A stretch of 64,000 bases of DNA from Trichoplusia ni (lineage: Eukaryota; Arthropoda; Insecta; Lepidoptera; Noctuidae), in the NCBI RefSeq assembly GCF_003590095.1, contig NW_020800309.1:248001-312000 (forward strand). Direction: 5' to 3'. The translations under genes were made by a program, and so were the position numbers. Shown here piece after piece: positions 35,481 to 48,290 of this stretch; positions within the stretch are counted from its first letter, which is position 1, and each line of letters opens with the position of its first letter. The notes under the pieces are model-generated. The model searched no databases, was not told the origin of the DNA, and was given only the letters and a program-made list of their open reading frames with translations.

Positions 35481-35574
35481 CTAACTGTTGCAAGCGACTT
35501 TGTCTGAGTGGTTTTTAAGGTGTGATAATGAAGTATCTGTAATAATGATTACAGCAAGTTACGTCGTTCAGATT
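35481..35574 (-). mobile_element. Helitron 3'-end remnant
   Basis: CTAACTGTTGCAAGCGACTT and TGTCTGAGTGGTTTTTAAGG closely parallel the inverted 3' end of the large Helitrons (CTAGCTGTTGCCCGCGACTT, TGTCTGCGTGATTTTCAAGA at 61163). The similarity fades where the SINE at 35.58 kb begins, which suggests that the SINE landed in or beside an older Helitron. Confidence 0.7.
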
Positions 35575-35831
35575 ATAAATATAATATATAAATCTTTGGA
35601 CAACTCACACACGGTTATCTGATCCCAAGCTAAGCAGAGCTTGTGTTATGGTAACCAGACAACTGATAAACTTACTTATATATTTCTAAATACATACATA
35701 ATATAGATAAATTACACCCAGACACAGAACAAATGATCGTGCTCATCACACAAACATTTGTTCTGGGTGGGAATCGAACCCACGACCTCCGATATAGCAG
35801 TCAGGGTCACTAACCACTAGACCAACAGGCC
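35575..35831 (-). mobile_element. tRNA-derived SINE, copy 2
   Basis: On the - strand it reads GGCCTGTTGGTCTAGTGGTT (A box), GTGGGTTCGATTCCCACCCA (B box), a body with ATCATTTGTTCTGTGTCTGG, and a tail with AGCTCTGCTTAGCTTGGGAT then CAGATAACCG. Head, body and tail match the lepidopteran SINE class also present at 13.6 kb. This copy looks less decayed. RNA polymerase III boxes are intact by eye. Confidence 0.87.
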
Positions 35832-36175
35832 ATTCCTTAAAAGTTATTGTTTAGTTTTTTTTATAAACTCTAGTATAGTATTGTAGCGAAAATAATGAGA
35901 AAACACTTTTTTCAAATTTTAACCCCATTGAAAACATCACGGCTAATTTGAGTCTTCTTATAAATGATATTCAAAAAGTTTGTGCCGTAAAATAAGTATT
36001 AAAAAAAAATGCAGACTATATTATACCAACTGTAGCCAATATTAAACCAACTACAATAACTATACCTAATATTAACCTCCTAGGTTTACTATACTCCTTT
36101 TATATGTGTGTTTTTTAAAATTACAAACTTTAACTTATTACAAAACAAAAGAATAAAATCTTGGTACTATATAAC

Positions 36176-36206
36176 TGAGAACCTCCTTTTTTTGAAGTCG
36201 CTTGAA
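36176..36206 (+). repeat. Short dispersed repeat, copy B
   Basis: TGAGAACCTCCTTTTTTTGA followed by AGTCGCTT is repeated almost exactly at 48.26 kb. The inverse form is at 22.97 kb. Confidence 0.6.
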
Positions 36207-37754
36207 TAGCTATATATACATTGTATACCTAACACACGCTTATGGGTAACACATCAATGTTTGATAAAGGGCATGTATTTTTTTCTGAAAGTATTTTTTT
36301 CATCTTAAATACACAAATACTTTTGAACCGAAGTGACGTGAAGCAACATTCATATTTAACAAACATGGATTTGATATTTTCTGTTTTCGCTATAGTGATG
36401 GGCCATATACCTAATTTTAAAATCGATGCTTCCTATAATGGCGATAACAAACCATGAAATGATTTAAAACCCGAACCGATTCATTCATTGAGAAATAATA
36501 TTGTTTCAGTTTTGTTATCCATTTTCGTTTTACGTACATTACGGTATAAAATATTTCAGAGAAGAGCCACAGAACTGCTTGTTTTCGGTTTTACTGGGGT
36601 TTTAATCACTTTGACGCCATACAGTTCTTACGTGAACTCTACTTTTACTGTTAAGTGTACACTGTATTTTAGTTTACCCCTATTGCTGACCGCTCAGTGG
36701 CCTAAATTTAATTAATTTTTACCTCGGACTTTTGCCTTGGCTGTAGGACTAGCCAAGCCATTAGGCTATTGCTGATTATTAATAGTCGAAGTATACACAA
36801 ACATTGAAATCCTTTAAGCTTTTATGACCTCTTTCCCACAGCAAAATAAAATCGAAACCACAAAACCAATCGAGTGGTCACAATAGAGAATCGATTAAAT
36901 TGTAAAATTGCACATCCCTATTCGACTCTAATACGTACACGAGAATTGTTATTCCATGTTACTCGCCCGCAGCGGAGTCGTCAGTTGTTTTGTTATAAAT
37001 TCGAAACAAAAATGGACGGTGTTCCAAATTCAAATATTTAAAAATACATATTGAAATATTACGTTGGCAGTTGTTTTTATACCATAGTGCTTTTTCATTT
37101 CCATTCGAATTTCAGCATTATGTTCTTGATTTAATTATTTCTGGATTAAATAAAGTGTAATCGAAATTTAATTTATTGAACAAAATTGTGACATGAAAAA
37201 CTTACTTTGTAATTTTATTTAATTGACTATGTACACACAAAATGTTAGAAAAACAGAACAAAATATAATGTGCAAGGGTGGTTATCTCTCTAAAGAGAAC
37301 AACTACCAAGACAACTATTCAAGATTTGTAAAAAAGCACAAAAATATTTTAATTTTAGTTTTGCAGTGGTACAAAAACACGATATTCCAACACACTTTTT
37401 GATCCCAAGTCCTCCATCACAGTTATAATAATCTCAAATTCTCAACATGCAGTCCCAGTGAAATCTGGCACTTATTAAAATCATTTTTCTTGCCTCCCAA
37501 ATCATCCAGCACTTTATTCAATTTTGGAGCATCATTTTCCATTCTATTCCAAGATATAATTATTCAAAATGTCGACGAGAAAGACACCATCAATCAAGGG
37601 CCAACTGAAAAACTAATTTCACCAATGAGGTATTTTTCTTTAAGATAACAAAATGGAAAAACGTTAACTAGTAAATAAGAAGACTTTTGACACGAATTGT
37701 TTTTACTTTGGACACTAAATTAATTTAAATACTAAACGATAATCAATTTAAGTC

Positions 37755-38215
37755 ATCATCAACGGCCTAACCTTTCCCGGCTATGTTGGGGTCAGCTTCC
37801 AGTCTAACCAGATTCAGCTAAGTACCAGTGTTTTAGGAGCGACTACCTATCTGACCTCCTCACCCCAGTTATCTTTTATGTCATCCTTATAAAAAGGTCT
37901 TATATGTTTGTCATCTTTATACACAAAATAGGAACAGATACCTCAGTTTCTTTGATTTTTAGTATTCAGCATAAATCGGCACATTCCTGTTCGATGCGCG
38001 CCTCAGAGGGATGTCAACAAGCTCTGTAAAGCTCATAAGGGCTGATGCCTGCCGGGCAAGAAGGATTGTCCGGTCGGGCTACCGCGACCCCGATACACAA
38101 AGGTAAAGGAATGAACATGGTTGAGTTTAGTCAGTAGAAGTCTGATACTCTGTTCCAACCAACCCAAAAATGATGTGTCATTTGATGATTTCCAATACGA
38201 AAAAAAGGTTGCCAT
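37755..38215 (+). repeat. Cluster of dispersed lepidopteran repeats
   Basis: The first part (about 37755-37900) reads CGGCCTAACCTTTCCCGGCT, then GTTGGGGTCAGCTTCCAGTC and AGCTAAGTACCAGTGTTTTA. An inverted copy lies at 59366-59480. The second part (about 38035-38110, GATGCCTGCCGGGCAAGAAG and GGGCTACCGCGACCCCGATA) is GC-rich and resembles another dispersed moth repeat. Class not determined. Confidence 0.55.
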
Positions 38216-39079
38216 ATGATTTCATTGTTTTTCACTTACAAAAAAATTATAACGATATTAAGTCCCTTGCTAAAAAAAATAGTCTTACTTCCAATCTACC
38301 CTACAAACGATAAAGCTTAAAAAATAACTATCTAGAAATCTCCCAGTACCCAACGCGGGCATTCCACAAATATCGTTTCTAGAACTTTTAATAGTCTGTC
38401 ATCCGAACTAGTTGGATTGTAAGTAGAGTTAAACTTTCCAGCCCATCGCACAAACTGTTTCTGTCATAATCAATCTAGGTTACAAAATACATAAATAATG
38501 TGTTACTTAGTATACAGCCTTAGTGCCTACTTAATTATTTTTAAAGCTGAATTGGTCATCTAAAGCATTTACCTGGGATATATTTTTTTAATTCTATCAG
38601 TAATACTCATATTTTAAATATTAAATGGTATCAATTTAAAAATTTGCAATTCAATATTAAAATTTTGACGTCACACCTAAAGTCAATTTTCAAAAAAAAA
38701 CCCACTTACAAATTACTCTCACTCACACATGTCAATTTTCCCATTTATGATCAGCGAATCTGACCCAGAAACGGCATTATCGAATTTTATAGCTTACCAT
38801 AAGCACCGGATTCGCTTTATTATTTTTTTGCAAGGAACATAAAGTAACAGGTGGAAAATCGTAACTTTGGTTTATTTTCAGTTTAATCCCTACATCGAAC
38901 GAAACAGGCGTCGTAAATCGTCTTCCCCTTAAGTGAGGGGCCAGATGTTTTTGTGATAAGTCGAGATTCTTTTCTTCTTGTATTTTTGAATTTCTTGGTG
39001 AATTATTTGGTGTAGTACTTTTTAGGTTTGTTGTTTAAAAGCAGGTGCTTTTATTTTTATTATTAGAACATGCTATTCG

Positions 39080-39110
39080 CTATGCTGGGCAAAGGCCTTC
39101 AAGAATTAAA
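39080..39110 (+). repeat. LINE-tail word
   Basis: GCTATGCTGGGCAAAGGCCT resembles the CTGCTGGGCATAGGCCT word of lepidopteran LINE 3' regions, also present at 46.2 kb. Only a short fragment. Confidence 0.35.
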
Positions 39111-39589
39111 AAGAAGTATAATGTGGCAATAGTAGTTGGATTTTGCTTTTAAACCCGTTAATAAATAAAATAAAACGGCACAAAAAATCATGCTTTTCCT
39201 GATACACAACTAATTTCAAATGAAAAATCTATAACAAACTTACTGTAATTGGATATCAATTAAATATTATAAACAACAACATCTGTCTTCAATCAATCAA
39301 CAAAAGTACAAAATCAAATTAATTCAAAACCTATTCCTCAAAAATACACAAATCATCGCACTTGATAATGAACTCAATACTAAACAACATAAAGTGGAAT
39401 TTAATTTACTCAGCGAATAATTTTTAATCACTCTATCTAATAATGTTTGTAATAAACAATGTTCACGGTTCTTCTAAATGGGAATTAACTTCACAAATTG
39501 TTTTATAATGAGATAAACGGACTTGACAGCTTGTTTGCCAGAAGGAAGTTGCCGCGAACAACACTCATTAAAGTTTGCGTCTGCCATCT

Positions 39590-39860
39590 TTTGGGCTCTG
39601 TATCTATAGGGTGAAAACTGAACCCTATTCCTACGTCTCGGCTATCGGCTATCAGTCCGTATGTTTGTCATCAAGCTATATTTTATGAATCGTGATAGTT
39701 AGAGAGTCGTTTTAACTCATCGCTTCATTACAATAACATATTCGTATGCAATGTTCGTATACTAATTTTTTGCAAATTTGTTGTCGTCTAGCCTATTTTT
39801 AAGAATCCCTCAGGACCAAGAGTCGCAGGTCTTATTCGCACTTGACTGATTTTTATGTTA
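39590..39860 (+). repeat. GGGTTCCGT-family copy
   Basis: GGGTGAAAACTGAACCCTAT, then a CGGCTATC repeat and TTTATGAATCGTGATAGTTA, and at the end CGCACTTGACTG. This is the order of the dispersed family seen at 45.8, 47.5 and 51.4 kb. Confidence 0.55.
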
Positions 39861-41282
39861 TAACTATGAAATAGTAACTGACTGTTAACACAATGTACTT
39901 TATAAAGAACCATTTTCCGCTGATCTTGGATCATTGACCTGTGTTTTTTTTTTCAGTATCTCTCCGTGCCTTTCTTCCGGTATGTTCCGCGATTTAGAAA
40001 AAACTTTAATTTTTTTCACAGGTGTAGATCCTAAAATACTTGATTCATAAATTTATATATTAATGAGAATATACTGAGAAAGGAAGTTTTATTCCGCACC
40101 TCAATTTAGGCAAAGTTTGATAAAATTTAGGGAATCTCAGATGACACTAAAAGCAGTTTAAATTATTGTCCTGATTCCAAAAAAGTATGGGGCTACTCTA
40201 ATCAACCATCACCTTCACTACATAATATCTAAAGAGCGAGATAGAAATACTACCGTACAGCAAGTAAGAGAGAGAGACAAACATATTTGTTATTTCGCTC
40301 ATAAAAAGTGTAATAAAAATAAAATATTATCGCTACACTCAGTGTCAAGTCTGTAGCCTGTATAATGTATGTCTCAGATTTGTAAATATACGAGGCTTAT
40401 GACCGTAAAACATATTTTACGAGCTGATATCTGACATACAAACTTTTAGTATCCTTCTTAAGGTCACAATTTGTATTGGGAAGCAATAATGGAGTGTGAT
40501 TTCTCTGTATTTTGGAGAAGTTTGAAAAGACATGTACCTGTTTGTAATTGTTGAATAAGCTGGCGCTCAGTGGGTGTAAACCGTAATACCGTAGTAGTAA
40601 CCGTCAAATACGGTCATTCTTGTGGATTGTTTTCGCCTTGAAAAGGCAAACATGTGTCCATTGGGTTTTTTATTTATGCAGAAGTAAAACGACAGGAAAC
40701 GAAGCAAGTTTTGTACTGTTATTAAGAAGTCTTCGAAAGCAATCATTTTGAATATTTTACTATTTTAGTTTATTACAGTGGGCTCATTTTTTTAATATAG
40801 TAATTAGAACCACTACTTTTAAATTCCCGTATTGTGAATAAAATCAATGGGTATTTTGAATGATAGCTCTGAGTAAAATACCGCCGTAACTTCTTATACT
40901 TGTTAAATGCTATGTGGTGTTCAATCATTAATATACCATCTCTCCATTCATTTTGTTTTTTTAATTATCGGTATTTTTAAAACAATTAGTCAAGTATGAA
41001 CAATCAGCCGATGCTAAGTAAAATACCGACCTGAATCCAAAATTACAGGCAAAGACGGGTTAAAAGCACGTACAACTTGGAAATAGGCTTGAAATAGGTA
41101 TCGGCTGAAAGAGCCATAACACAAATAACTTTCAGAAAACTCATTTTGTAGAGTCTTTGAGATTTGGAGTCCTTTCAAGTGAACACTTCCTCAAATGCTT
41201 GTTTTACTCGTAATACAATTTATTATAAATTAGTTCAGCTATAGTGAAGCAGTTACTACAAAATTGGCACTTCTATCGAATT

Positions 41283-41303
41283 TATGTATGTATGTATGTA
41301 TTT
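41283..41303 (+). repeat. (TATG)n microsatellite
   Basis: Five tandem copies of TATG/GTAT, unremarkable. Confidence 0.85.
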
Positions 41304-41873
41304 CGTATCATTACTTCGCTATTATTATTATTTCTTGCTTTAGCGGAAAAAGTAGGACTGAGAATTTTAACTGTTCGGCTACCACGGTTACTGAGACACA
41401 GCCTCGCAACAGACTTGGTAACAGTCCTTTTTACCTTAGAGCATGAAACCCTAAAAATGCACTACATTTTATCAGTCTACATAAAATCCCTCGGGCGGCC
41501 TCTACACTCTAAAGACCAAGTAAATGCTTAATGAATCATAAACGTCTTTTATACCAAAGACATTCAACGAACAATTTTTTTATGAAACAAAAGATTTCAA
41601 TTATGAGCAGTTCTTACCAGTCATCTTCTTGTTCACAAACTCAGTGCTATTAAGCTGTCACAAGCAGTGAAAGAAACAACTCTTTTTAATTAACTTTCTT
41701 TGATTCATTTTTGTCTTGTTCTTTCATTGAGCATGATAACTATTGTAACGGTTATGTTAAATTAGTTTTCTTCATTTCTGTTCAGCGGTTGTATTTTATG
41801 CAATAATATTACTGATAAAATCTACAATCTGTTGTATGACCTGATCTTTTCGAATTCATGTACGCATTACAAA

Positions 41874-42421
41874 CACCTTGCGGTGCAGTGCAGCCCTGCA
41901 TAAGGTGCTGGTGTCCAAGCTTCTAAGTAGAAAGTCGAAACTCCGTATCTACAAAACAGTAAAAAGACCAATACTGATGTACGGGTGTGAAGCTTGGACA
42001 CTCACACTCAAGGAGGAGAACAAGCTTTTGGTCACTGAAAGGAAAGTTTTGCGCAAGATTTTGGGTCCAACCAAAAGACAGGTTGGCAGCTGGCGAGCTC
42101 GGAAGAATGCCGAAATTGAAGAGCTTGTGGCCGAGCCGAATATCATTGGCATCACCAAAGCGCACCGATTACGATGGCTCGGACACGTAGAACGCATGGG
42201 GGAGGATCGAGCAGCTAAAAGAGCGTACCTGGGTCAACCAACAGGCATCAGAAATGTTGGTCGCCCCAGGTACCGCTGGCGGGATATGGTGGAAGCGGAC
42301 CTACGTGAAATCCATGCCAACAATTGGCAGGATACAGCGCAGGACCGCACAGAATGGAGAGTTCTCGTTTCGGAGGGCAAGACTCACTTCGGGTCGCTGA
42401 GCCGAGAAAGTTAAGTTAGTT
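41874..42421 (+). mobile_element. Truncated non-LTR retrotransposon with target duplication
   Basis: A 548-bp, 5'-truncated LINE is bounded by a perfect 8-bp duplication, ATTACAAA, at 41866-41873 and 42422-42429. Its 3' end after the stop is GTTAAGTTAGTT, a short tandem tail typical of RTE-type elements. It belongs to a different family from the LINEs at 9.9 and 28.4 kb. Confidence 0.88.
41878..42414 (+). pseudogene. LINE reverse transcriptase C-terminal fragment, open frame
   Basis: The 178-codon frame has no stop or shift. It reads LVSKLLSRKSKLRIYKTVKR, PILMYGCEAWTLTLKEENKL, then RKVLRKILGP, HRLRWLGHVERM, GRPRYRWRDMVEADL and a WQDTAQDRTEWR block before the end at SLSRES. This is the thumb and carboxyl-terminal region of an insect endonuclease/reverse transcriptase. 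The endonuclease and the YXDD-type catalytic centre lie upstream in complete elements and are absent here. The frame opens at a TTG with no natural ATG because the copy is truncated at the insertion site. The intact frame suggests a fairly recent insertion. The non-LTR identity is strong; the RTE clade is inferred from the tail. Confidence 0.92.
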
Positions 42422-45002
42422 ATTACAAAGCACTACCTTAAAACACACATCACTATCACTACCTAAAACATCATAATCAGCATTTCATCATATTCATCAT
42501 CATCAGCACTTCTCTTTCTACTGCTGGACATTACCCTTTCCTCCTCCAATATCAATCGTAACCAATACACTTGACAATTTTTTTAGGGTGTATAAAAACT
42601 CAAACAATTCAGGCCACGTCAGATTCCTACGGGTGTTTTAAAACTCTCACATCAGGGTTTGCATCATCCATGCGAGGATCAGACATAAAGGGATTATAAA
42701 ACTATACGTTCAGATAGATTCTACTATCTAGGTCCAGTATAGGTCGGGTTCTATTTTGGTATTACGTTAAAAGAAGAAGTTCAAACAGAATATTTTTATG
42801 GAACTTCTGAATTAACATTTTTCTTTCACACGTATGTTGTTGGTCTTGTTTTCTCTAACTTGTTTGGGGGCCAACTGAAAAAGTTTCGAATGCCTACACA
42901 GTACACGCCTAGCGCTTCAGGCTCGCCTTTTACTTTGATAAAAGTATTGAAACGTTGAATCTATGCTCAGCTACCTTTAGAGGTTTTAATCCAATATTGG
43001 ATAGTTCATTGACTTTTAATGTATTTAAAATCTTGTTTTATGTAAGCATGTCCATGTATTAAGAGATTTTTTTAGATTTTAACCATCGGTTTTAACGACC
43101 GACTAAATTATCTAAAATACTTTCTCCAGCTATATCAAATAATATAATACTAGCACATATACGTCTTACTGCTTTGGATGAGTCTCTACCAAAACATGTA
43201 AAGTTTGAGCTTCCATAACCACGCTGGCTCACTGTGTGTCTATGGTTTTAGATACTAAAGATTGGGATAAAGATTTCCTTATGACGTTTCCTTCACCTTT
43301 TATCAGTAGTGACGGAGATTATTTAAAACGGATCGTATAACTCTGAAAAAGTCACATCGGTATTCACTATGTTAAAATCTAAATTGCACCTCGGGTTCAC
43401 AAATTCATGTTGAACAGCAAGGCCACCACGACATACAAGTACTAATTACGTTCCTTGCCGAAAACCCGACACCACCAAAGTATCACACGATAAAAATCCT
43501 ATACATGAACTATAATTGTCGAACAAAATACTCTGCGATACCCAAAATAAACAACCAAACCGTAACAACGTAACAAAATTTTCCACGCGGAAGCGTTTAA
43601 AGTCAAAAAAGCTAAACAAAGCAAGCAAAATACATAAATAAGGTACGTGCACACTGTACGGTACAGGCTCGTCGAAAATTCCCCGCAAAAACTTTTATTA
43701 TTTAAAGTTTGCCAACTTCGCACGTCCGCGCTACCCCCGGGTGTCGTTCGGTTAAAATACAGTCAACATTATGACACTGCAACGAAACTGCGACAAAGGA
43801 CTTTATTATGCTATTAAAAAGGCTTTAACTTTTTTTTGCTTGGTTTCGTTTGAATTATGGAGATGAAAAATGGGTGGGAGGAAATTTTGATAGTCTTTAT
43901 TGTAATAAAAATGTTATTTTATAACGGTTTTTGAGGCGTGAATGGTGAGTTTCCGAAATTTACTTTTATGTAGACAATTCTAAGGCTTAACTCTACAATT
44001 ATTTGTGTGGTGCTTTCAGTGCCTTACACCGAGTAATTTTTGTTACTGTTTGCATATTCTGAAAAAAAAAACAGAGGTAGGTGTTCCCATACTATTTAAC
44101 TTTTTGATATAATATTAAATAGTCGTTGTTGTTGCAGGATAATGATTAATTAGTCTAGTAAATTTACTTTATAGAAGAAATTTTGAGTTTTTGTTTTTTT
44201 TTAATAAATAAATAAACATAAATAAATAGTTTGTTGAATTTATTATTAGTATGTAAGTGTAAATATAATAAAACTTAATATCTATTCAAATTAATAAATA
44301 AACCTCGATATACAGACCGATAAAACACATGCGTCAATTTTACGCATGATTATCTTTAACGTACGTCACAATATGATTATCTTTCTAGGGTTAAACATAC
44401 CCCATTGACTTATTAACTGTTACCCATCCAAACTCTGATATTTTGTCAATGATCTGCCATAACCATTCACCTCTCGTCATAGGTATATTTTTATCTGGTT
44501 TTTGGTATGTTGACGTTAAATTCTACTTCATCATAATTTCAAACCATTTCATCTTAGTCAATCGCTACAATTAAAATAAAAAACTACATCCCATATTAAA
44601 TCCCTTAATGAAATGTCCAATAAAGCCTAACTACTTATAATCCCACGTAACGTCAACCATCGCCGGGATTAAGACTTGAACAACTGCTGCACTGCAAAGC
44701 AATGTTGTCCGTTTAGAGGTGGGGGGTGCAGAAACAAAATGCATGGACCAGAATTAATGATCGCAAAAGACACCAATCAGCTTAATGATCTGTGCCAAGA
44801 GGGGACGAGCGGTTACGAGGCGACGTTTTTATTATCACGTGGCTTTGGACTGCTGATGTAAAGTGGGGGTGTTGGTGTTGGGTTGAAGGATTTTGGGATA
44901 CTGGTAATGTTAGTTGAGATAGAAAATAATCGTGGTATAGGTACCCTAGTCAAGTGGGATTCGGACTCGAGGGTTTAAATTTTTATGTACAGGAAATGGC
45001 TC

Positions 45003-45115
45003 TTTTTAGGGTTCCGTACCGAAAGGGTAACCGGTAACCGTACCGTCTGTCACCAGGTTACATCTCATGAATCGTTATATCTGTAGCCACTAGTCACTCA
45101 CTCAGTTCAGCGATA
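45003..45115 (+). repeat. GGGTTCCGT-family copy
   Basis: TTAGGGTTCCGTACCGAAAG, then TACCGTCTGTCACCAGGTTA and CATCTCATGAATCGTTATAT. This copy shows the left end of the family. Confidence 0.65.
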
Positions 45116-45824
45116 AGAGACATTTAAAAAGTTTAAATTCGACATCCCTCGTCGCATTTTTAAGTCCTGTGCTCACCAATGTAACAATTTCGCTGTGATT
45201 TTTTTTATTCCGAGATCTTCATTAACGATGCTATTAATCGCAAGTATAAATTAAATGAAAATATTTTTTTTTTTATGGATGTTTTTTCCCTGATCTGTGA
45301 TCACTGTCTTGGCCTTTCATCCGGTCTCAGATTATCGTTGAGTTTTGGGACACCCTGTAGGTTAAGATTATGAAACTTTTGCACCTCAAAGTATAAAGCA
45401 AGAAATTTAATAGTTTTATTAAGCGTGCGTGTGACTGAGTGCCAATTTATAAGAATTAATGTATTTAATCGTAATTTACTTGAAGGTAAAGGCCGGTAAT
45501 ATCTTTAGAGGTAGCCTACATTACTTTTATCGCAAAGAAATGTAATAAAACACAATGAACTAATCACATAGTAAAAAAACATAAATTTAATTCACGGTAC
45601 CCTTGGGGACGTATTCAATTATAAAATAATTTATTTCTCGTAATCATAGTAATAAAAGGAGAAATGATTCAGGGTTTTGTTGTAATTTCGTAGGTACTAC
45701 TTGTTACTTTATAAACATTTATATTTTAGTAGATTGCAATTATGAATTTAAAATTAACACTTTTACCCAAAATAAGATTATTAAGCAAGAATAAGGTGGT
45801 CTGGCTGTCTATTATATATTCACT

Positions 45825-46012
45825 AATAAACGGCTGTACCATATTTGATGAACCGTGATAGCTAGGCAAATTAGTTAAATTTTTCACAGATGGTTTTTTA
45901 CTGTTTCCGCTTTAACGAAATATAATATAGTGCAGTCACAAATTTCTAGTAAGTAGTAATTAATTGTTTTTTGTACAGGACCATGGGTCCTGTACGTCCG
46001 ACTCGCACTTAA
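45825..46012 (+). repeat. GGGTTCCGT-family copy with a perfect hairpin
   Basis: TTGATGAACCGTGATAGCTA, then TTTTTCACAGATGG and, at the end, GTCCGACTCGCACTT. Just before the end is a perfect hairpin, GTACAGGACC (45973-45982) and its inverse (45986-45995) around ATG. Confidence 0.65.
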
Positions 46013-46184
46013 ATATACTAGGTATGATCTAAAATTTGATGACAATAATTTCAAAAATTCCAATCAAATGAGTATCTCTTCAAATCTCTCAAAATAGTTG
46101 CATCTAAAATAATTCATAAAATTTTAACCGTCCTTTTATTAAAACCAATAAAGAAGGATCCAAAAATATCAATAAATTAATTCA

Positions 46185-46260
46185 GCCTATCTATCTACTG
46201 CTGGGCATAGGCCTATTTACAAGTTGTGCCACAACACCCAGTGCATTCCGCATCGAAACG
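46185..46260 (+). repeat. LINE 3'-tail remnant
   Basis: CTATCTACTGCTGGGCATAG followed by GCCTATTTACAAG is a common lepidopteran LINE 3' untranslated word. No coding part is attached. Confidence 0.45.
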
Positions 46261-47514
46261 AAATTATCATCCATCGGTAAATTATTCTACCGAATCACCA
46301 AAAAACTGCAGCTTATCTTCGCGATCAAAAAGCTATTATAACTAATGACATATAATTACCTGAACCGTACCGAAGTAAGTTGGGAACATGAATGGAAATC
46401 AAAATTTCACAACGATATTTTTTATTTAGTGGTGCAAGTCACGGTATTGTGTTGGTGTTTGAGAATTTGTGCTACAATAGCTGTGATTCAACCTTTTTCT
46501 GAAGAACGCATCTAACAAATTATAATACAATCAAAATCTATTACTCTTTTGCAGAAACTAGCTATATGTACTAATTTAAGAAAAAATAAAATCTAAAACA
46601 ACCCTTTTAAAAGGCTCAACCGACATTTAATCAATCCTTACAAAAACAACAATGCTCAATAATTTATTGCGATCCATAATGAACATGAAGGTCTTAAAAA
46701 TATAATAATACCTACATAACCATTATGGACCCTGTCGGGCACAGCAATATCGTTATTCACCTTTAATACAAAATGAAATTAATGGAAATAACTATATTCG
46801 TTTGGGAGCTATGATGATACTTAATATATCAATCTTATAACACCCCTCTTTTTGCGTCTTATCGGAGTAAAGAAAGAAATTTCGTTAAGAGGAGTTCAAA
46901 TGAAACACCGTCTCCGATAATTAAATAAGGTGACCATCAAAAAGTATAAATACAGTTCAAGAAATTGATTCAACTATCTAGGCCTGAACATAAAACCGCA
47001 GATTCAGAAGATAATAGAGACGTAAAATACCAAATAAACACATTTGGTTGAAGCATAGTAGTAAAAACTGTTTTATTGGCCATTCTTCTGATAGTATCAT
47101 ATAATCTCTATTTGTTATCCAAATGTAAGAAAATTACTGCTTTTATAATTCAGGATCAGTCAAGGCTGTATGTATACAGGAAAAACAGTTGACGATCAGA
47201 ATACTGATAGTTTTACTCTGATAAAGGTGTCTAGAACTTTTTTTTATGAGATATAGACCGCCACACATTGGTTCTACAATGAAATCGACAAAAACTACCG
47301 AAACACTTAAGTTCGGTATGAAAACAATTAATTGCCTTCGAACCCGCAACGAAATTAATCAGAAATAGTAAAAAGGACTCAGGTGTCTAGAACTACTTAT
47401 TACCTTGCTTTCTAGTAGGAACAATCGGAAGCCCGTTAGATGATCCTTTAAACAATATTGTGCAATACATTGCAGAATAACCCAAACATTGAAAAAATGT
47501 TTTAGCATAGCAAT

Positions 47515-47750
47515 GTTTGACAAAGGTTGAAATCGGAACCTTAGAACTTAGGCACCGCTATCTCTCTCGTGATAGCTGACAGTTGTCACTATAACAACCA
47601 GCAAAAAATAAAAAATAAGGATAAGCAACACTTCGTACAGTCTAAAATTTATCGGGTGACCGATCGCTTATGTATTTTTTGTTTTTCTTTAGTTTATCTA
47701 AACAAAACCCTCAGTGCCGCAAGTCCGACTCGTACTTGACCGTTTTTAAT
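47515..47750 (+). repeat. GGGTTCCGT-family copy
   Basis: TCGTGATAGCTGACAGTTGT, then CACTATAACAACCAGC, and at the end CAAGTCCGACTCGTACTTGA. The order is the same as in the other copies. Confidence 0.6.
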
Positions 47751-48257
47751 GCATTTCGTTTACATTACTAAAACTACACTACACATTACATAAACTGCTA
47801 ACGATTTTTACGATACGAAATGATAGCATTTATGTAGGTACCTTATCTAGCTATAATCTTTAAGCTCATTGTTATACCTGCAAACAGATATTAGGTAATA
47901 ACGCCCACATAATACCTTTGTGCCTTCACGTGGTACGCAATTATTCTTTTGACTATGTCTTTGACTTATTTAATCACTTTTAATTTAACACAAAAGTTAC
48001 CAGACACAGGTTTTCAAAGTTATTACAACAATTATTGTAATTATAGTTCAAAATTTTCAGAACTAAGGTTTCTAGACTATCCATCGAAAGCCACGTCAAA
48101 AGCGGGCAAACCTGAGGATGGTTTAATTTGGACATTGAGAAGAAAAACCAATGAAAACCTTCCATATTGAAGAAAATATTCTTTGTTTCCAGGACGTTTA
48201 AAATGGCATCTAAATTACGAATTCTAGCACAAAAAAAAAACGATAAAATTACTATAA

Positions 48258-48290
48258 ATGAGAACCTCCTTTTTTGAAGTCGCTTAAAAA
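48258..48290 (+). repeat. Short dispersed repeat, copy C
   Basis: TGAGAACCTCCTTTTTTGAA then GTCGCTTA, nearly identical to 36176-36206. Confidence 0.6.

Larger units (their letters stand above)
35832..41865. other. AT-rich stretch with dispersed repeats
   Basis: No host exon was recognised. Short repeat copies at 36.18, 37.76-38.2, 39.08 and 39.6 kb are listed or noted separately. Open frames of 60-95 codons here resemble nothing known. Confidence 0.5.

Noticed and set aside
35768..35831. A tRNA gene on the - strand
   Set aside because: The head continues into a SINE body and tail shared with 13.6 kb, and the tRNA stems are not all preserved.
43446..43723. Two overlapping - strand frames of 74 and 80 codons
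   Set aside because: Hydrophobic, Phe/Leu/Cys-rich translation typical of AT-rich non-coding DNA; no motif.
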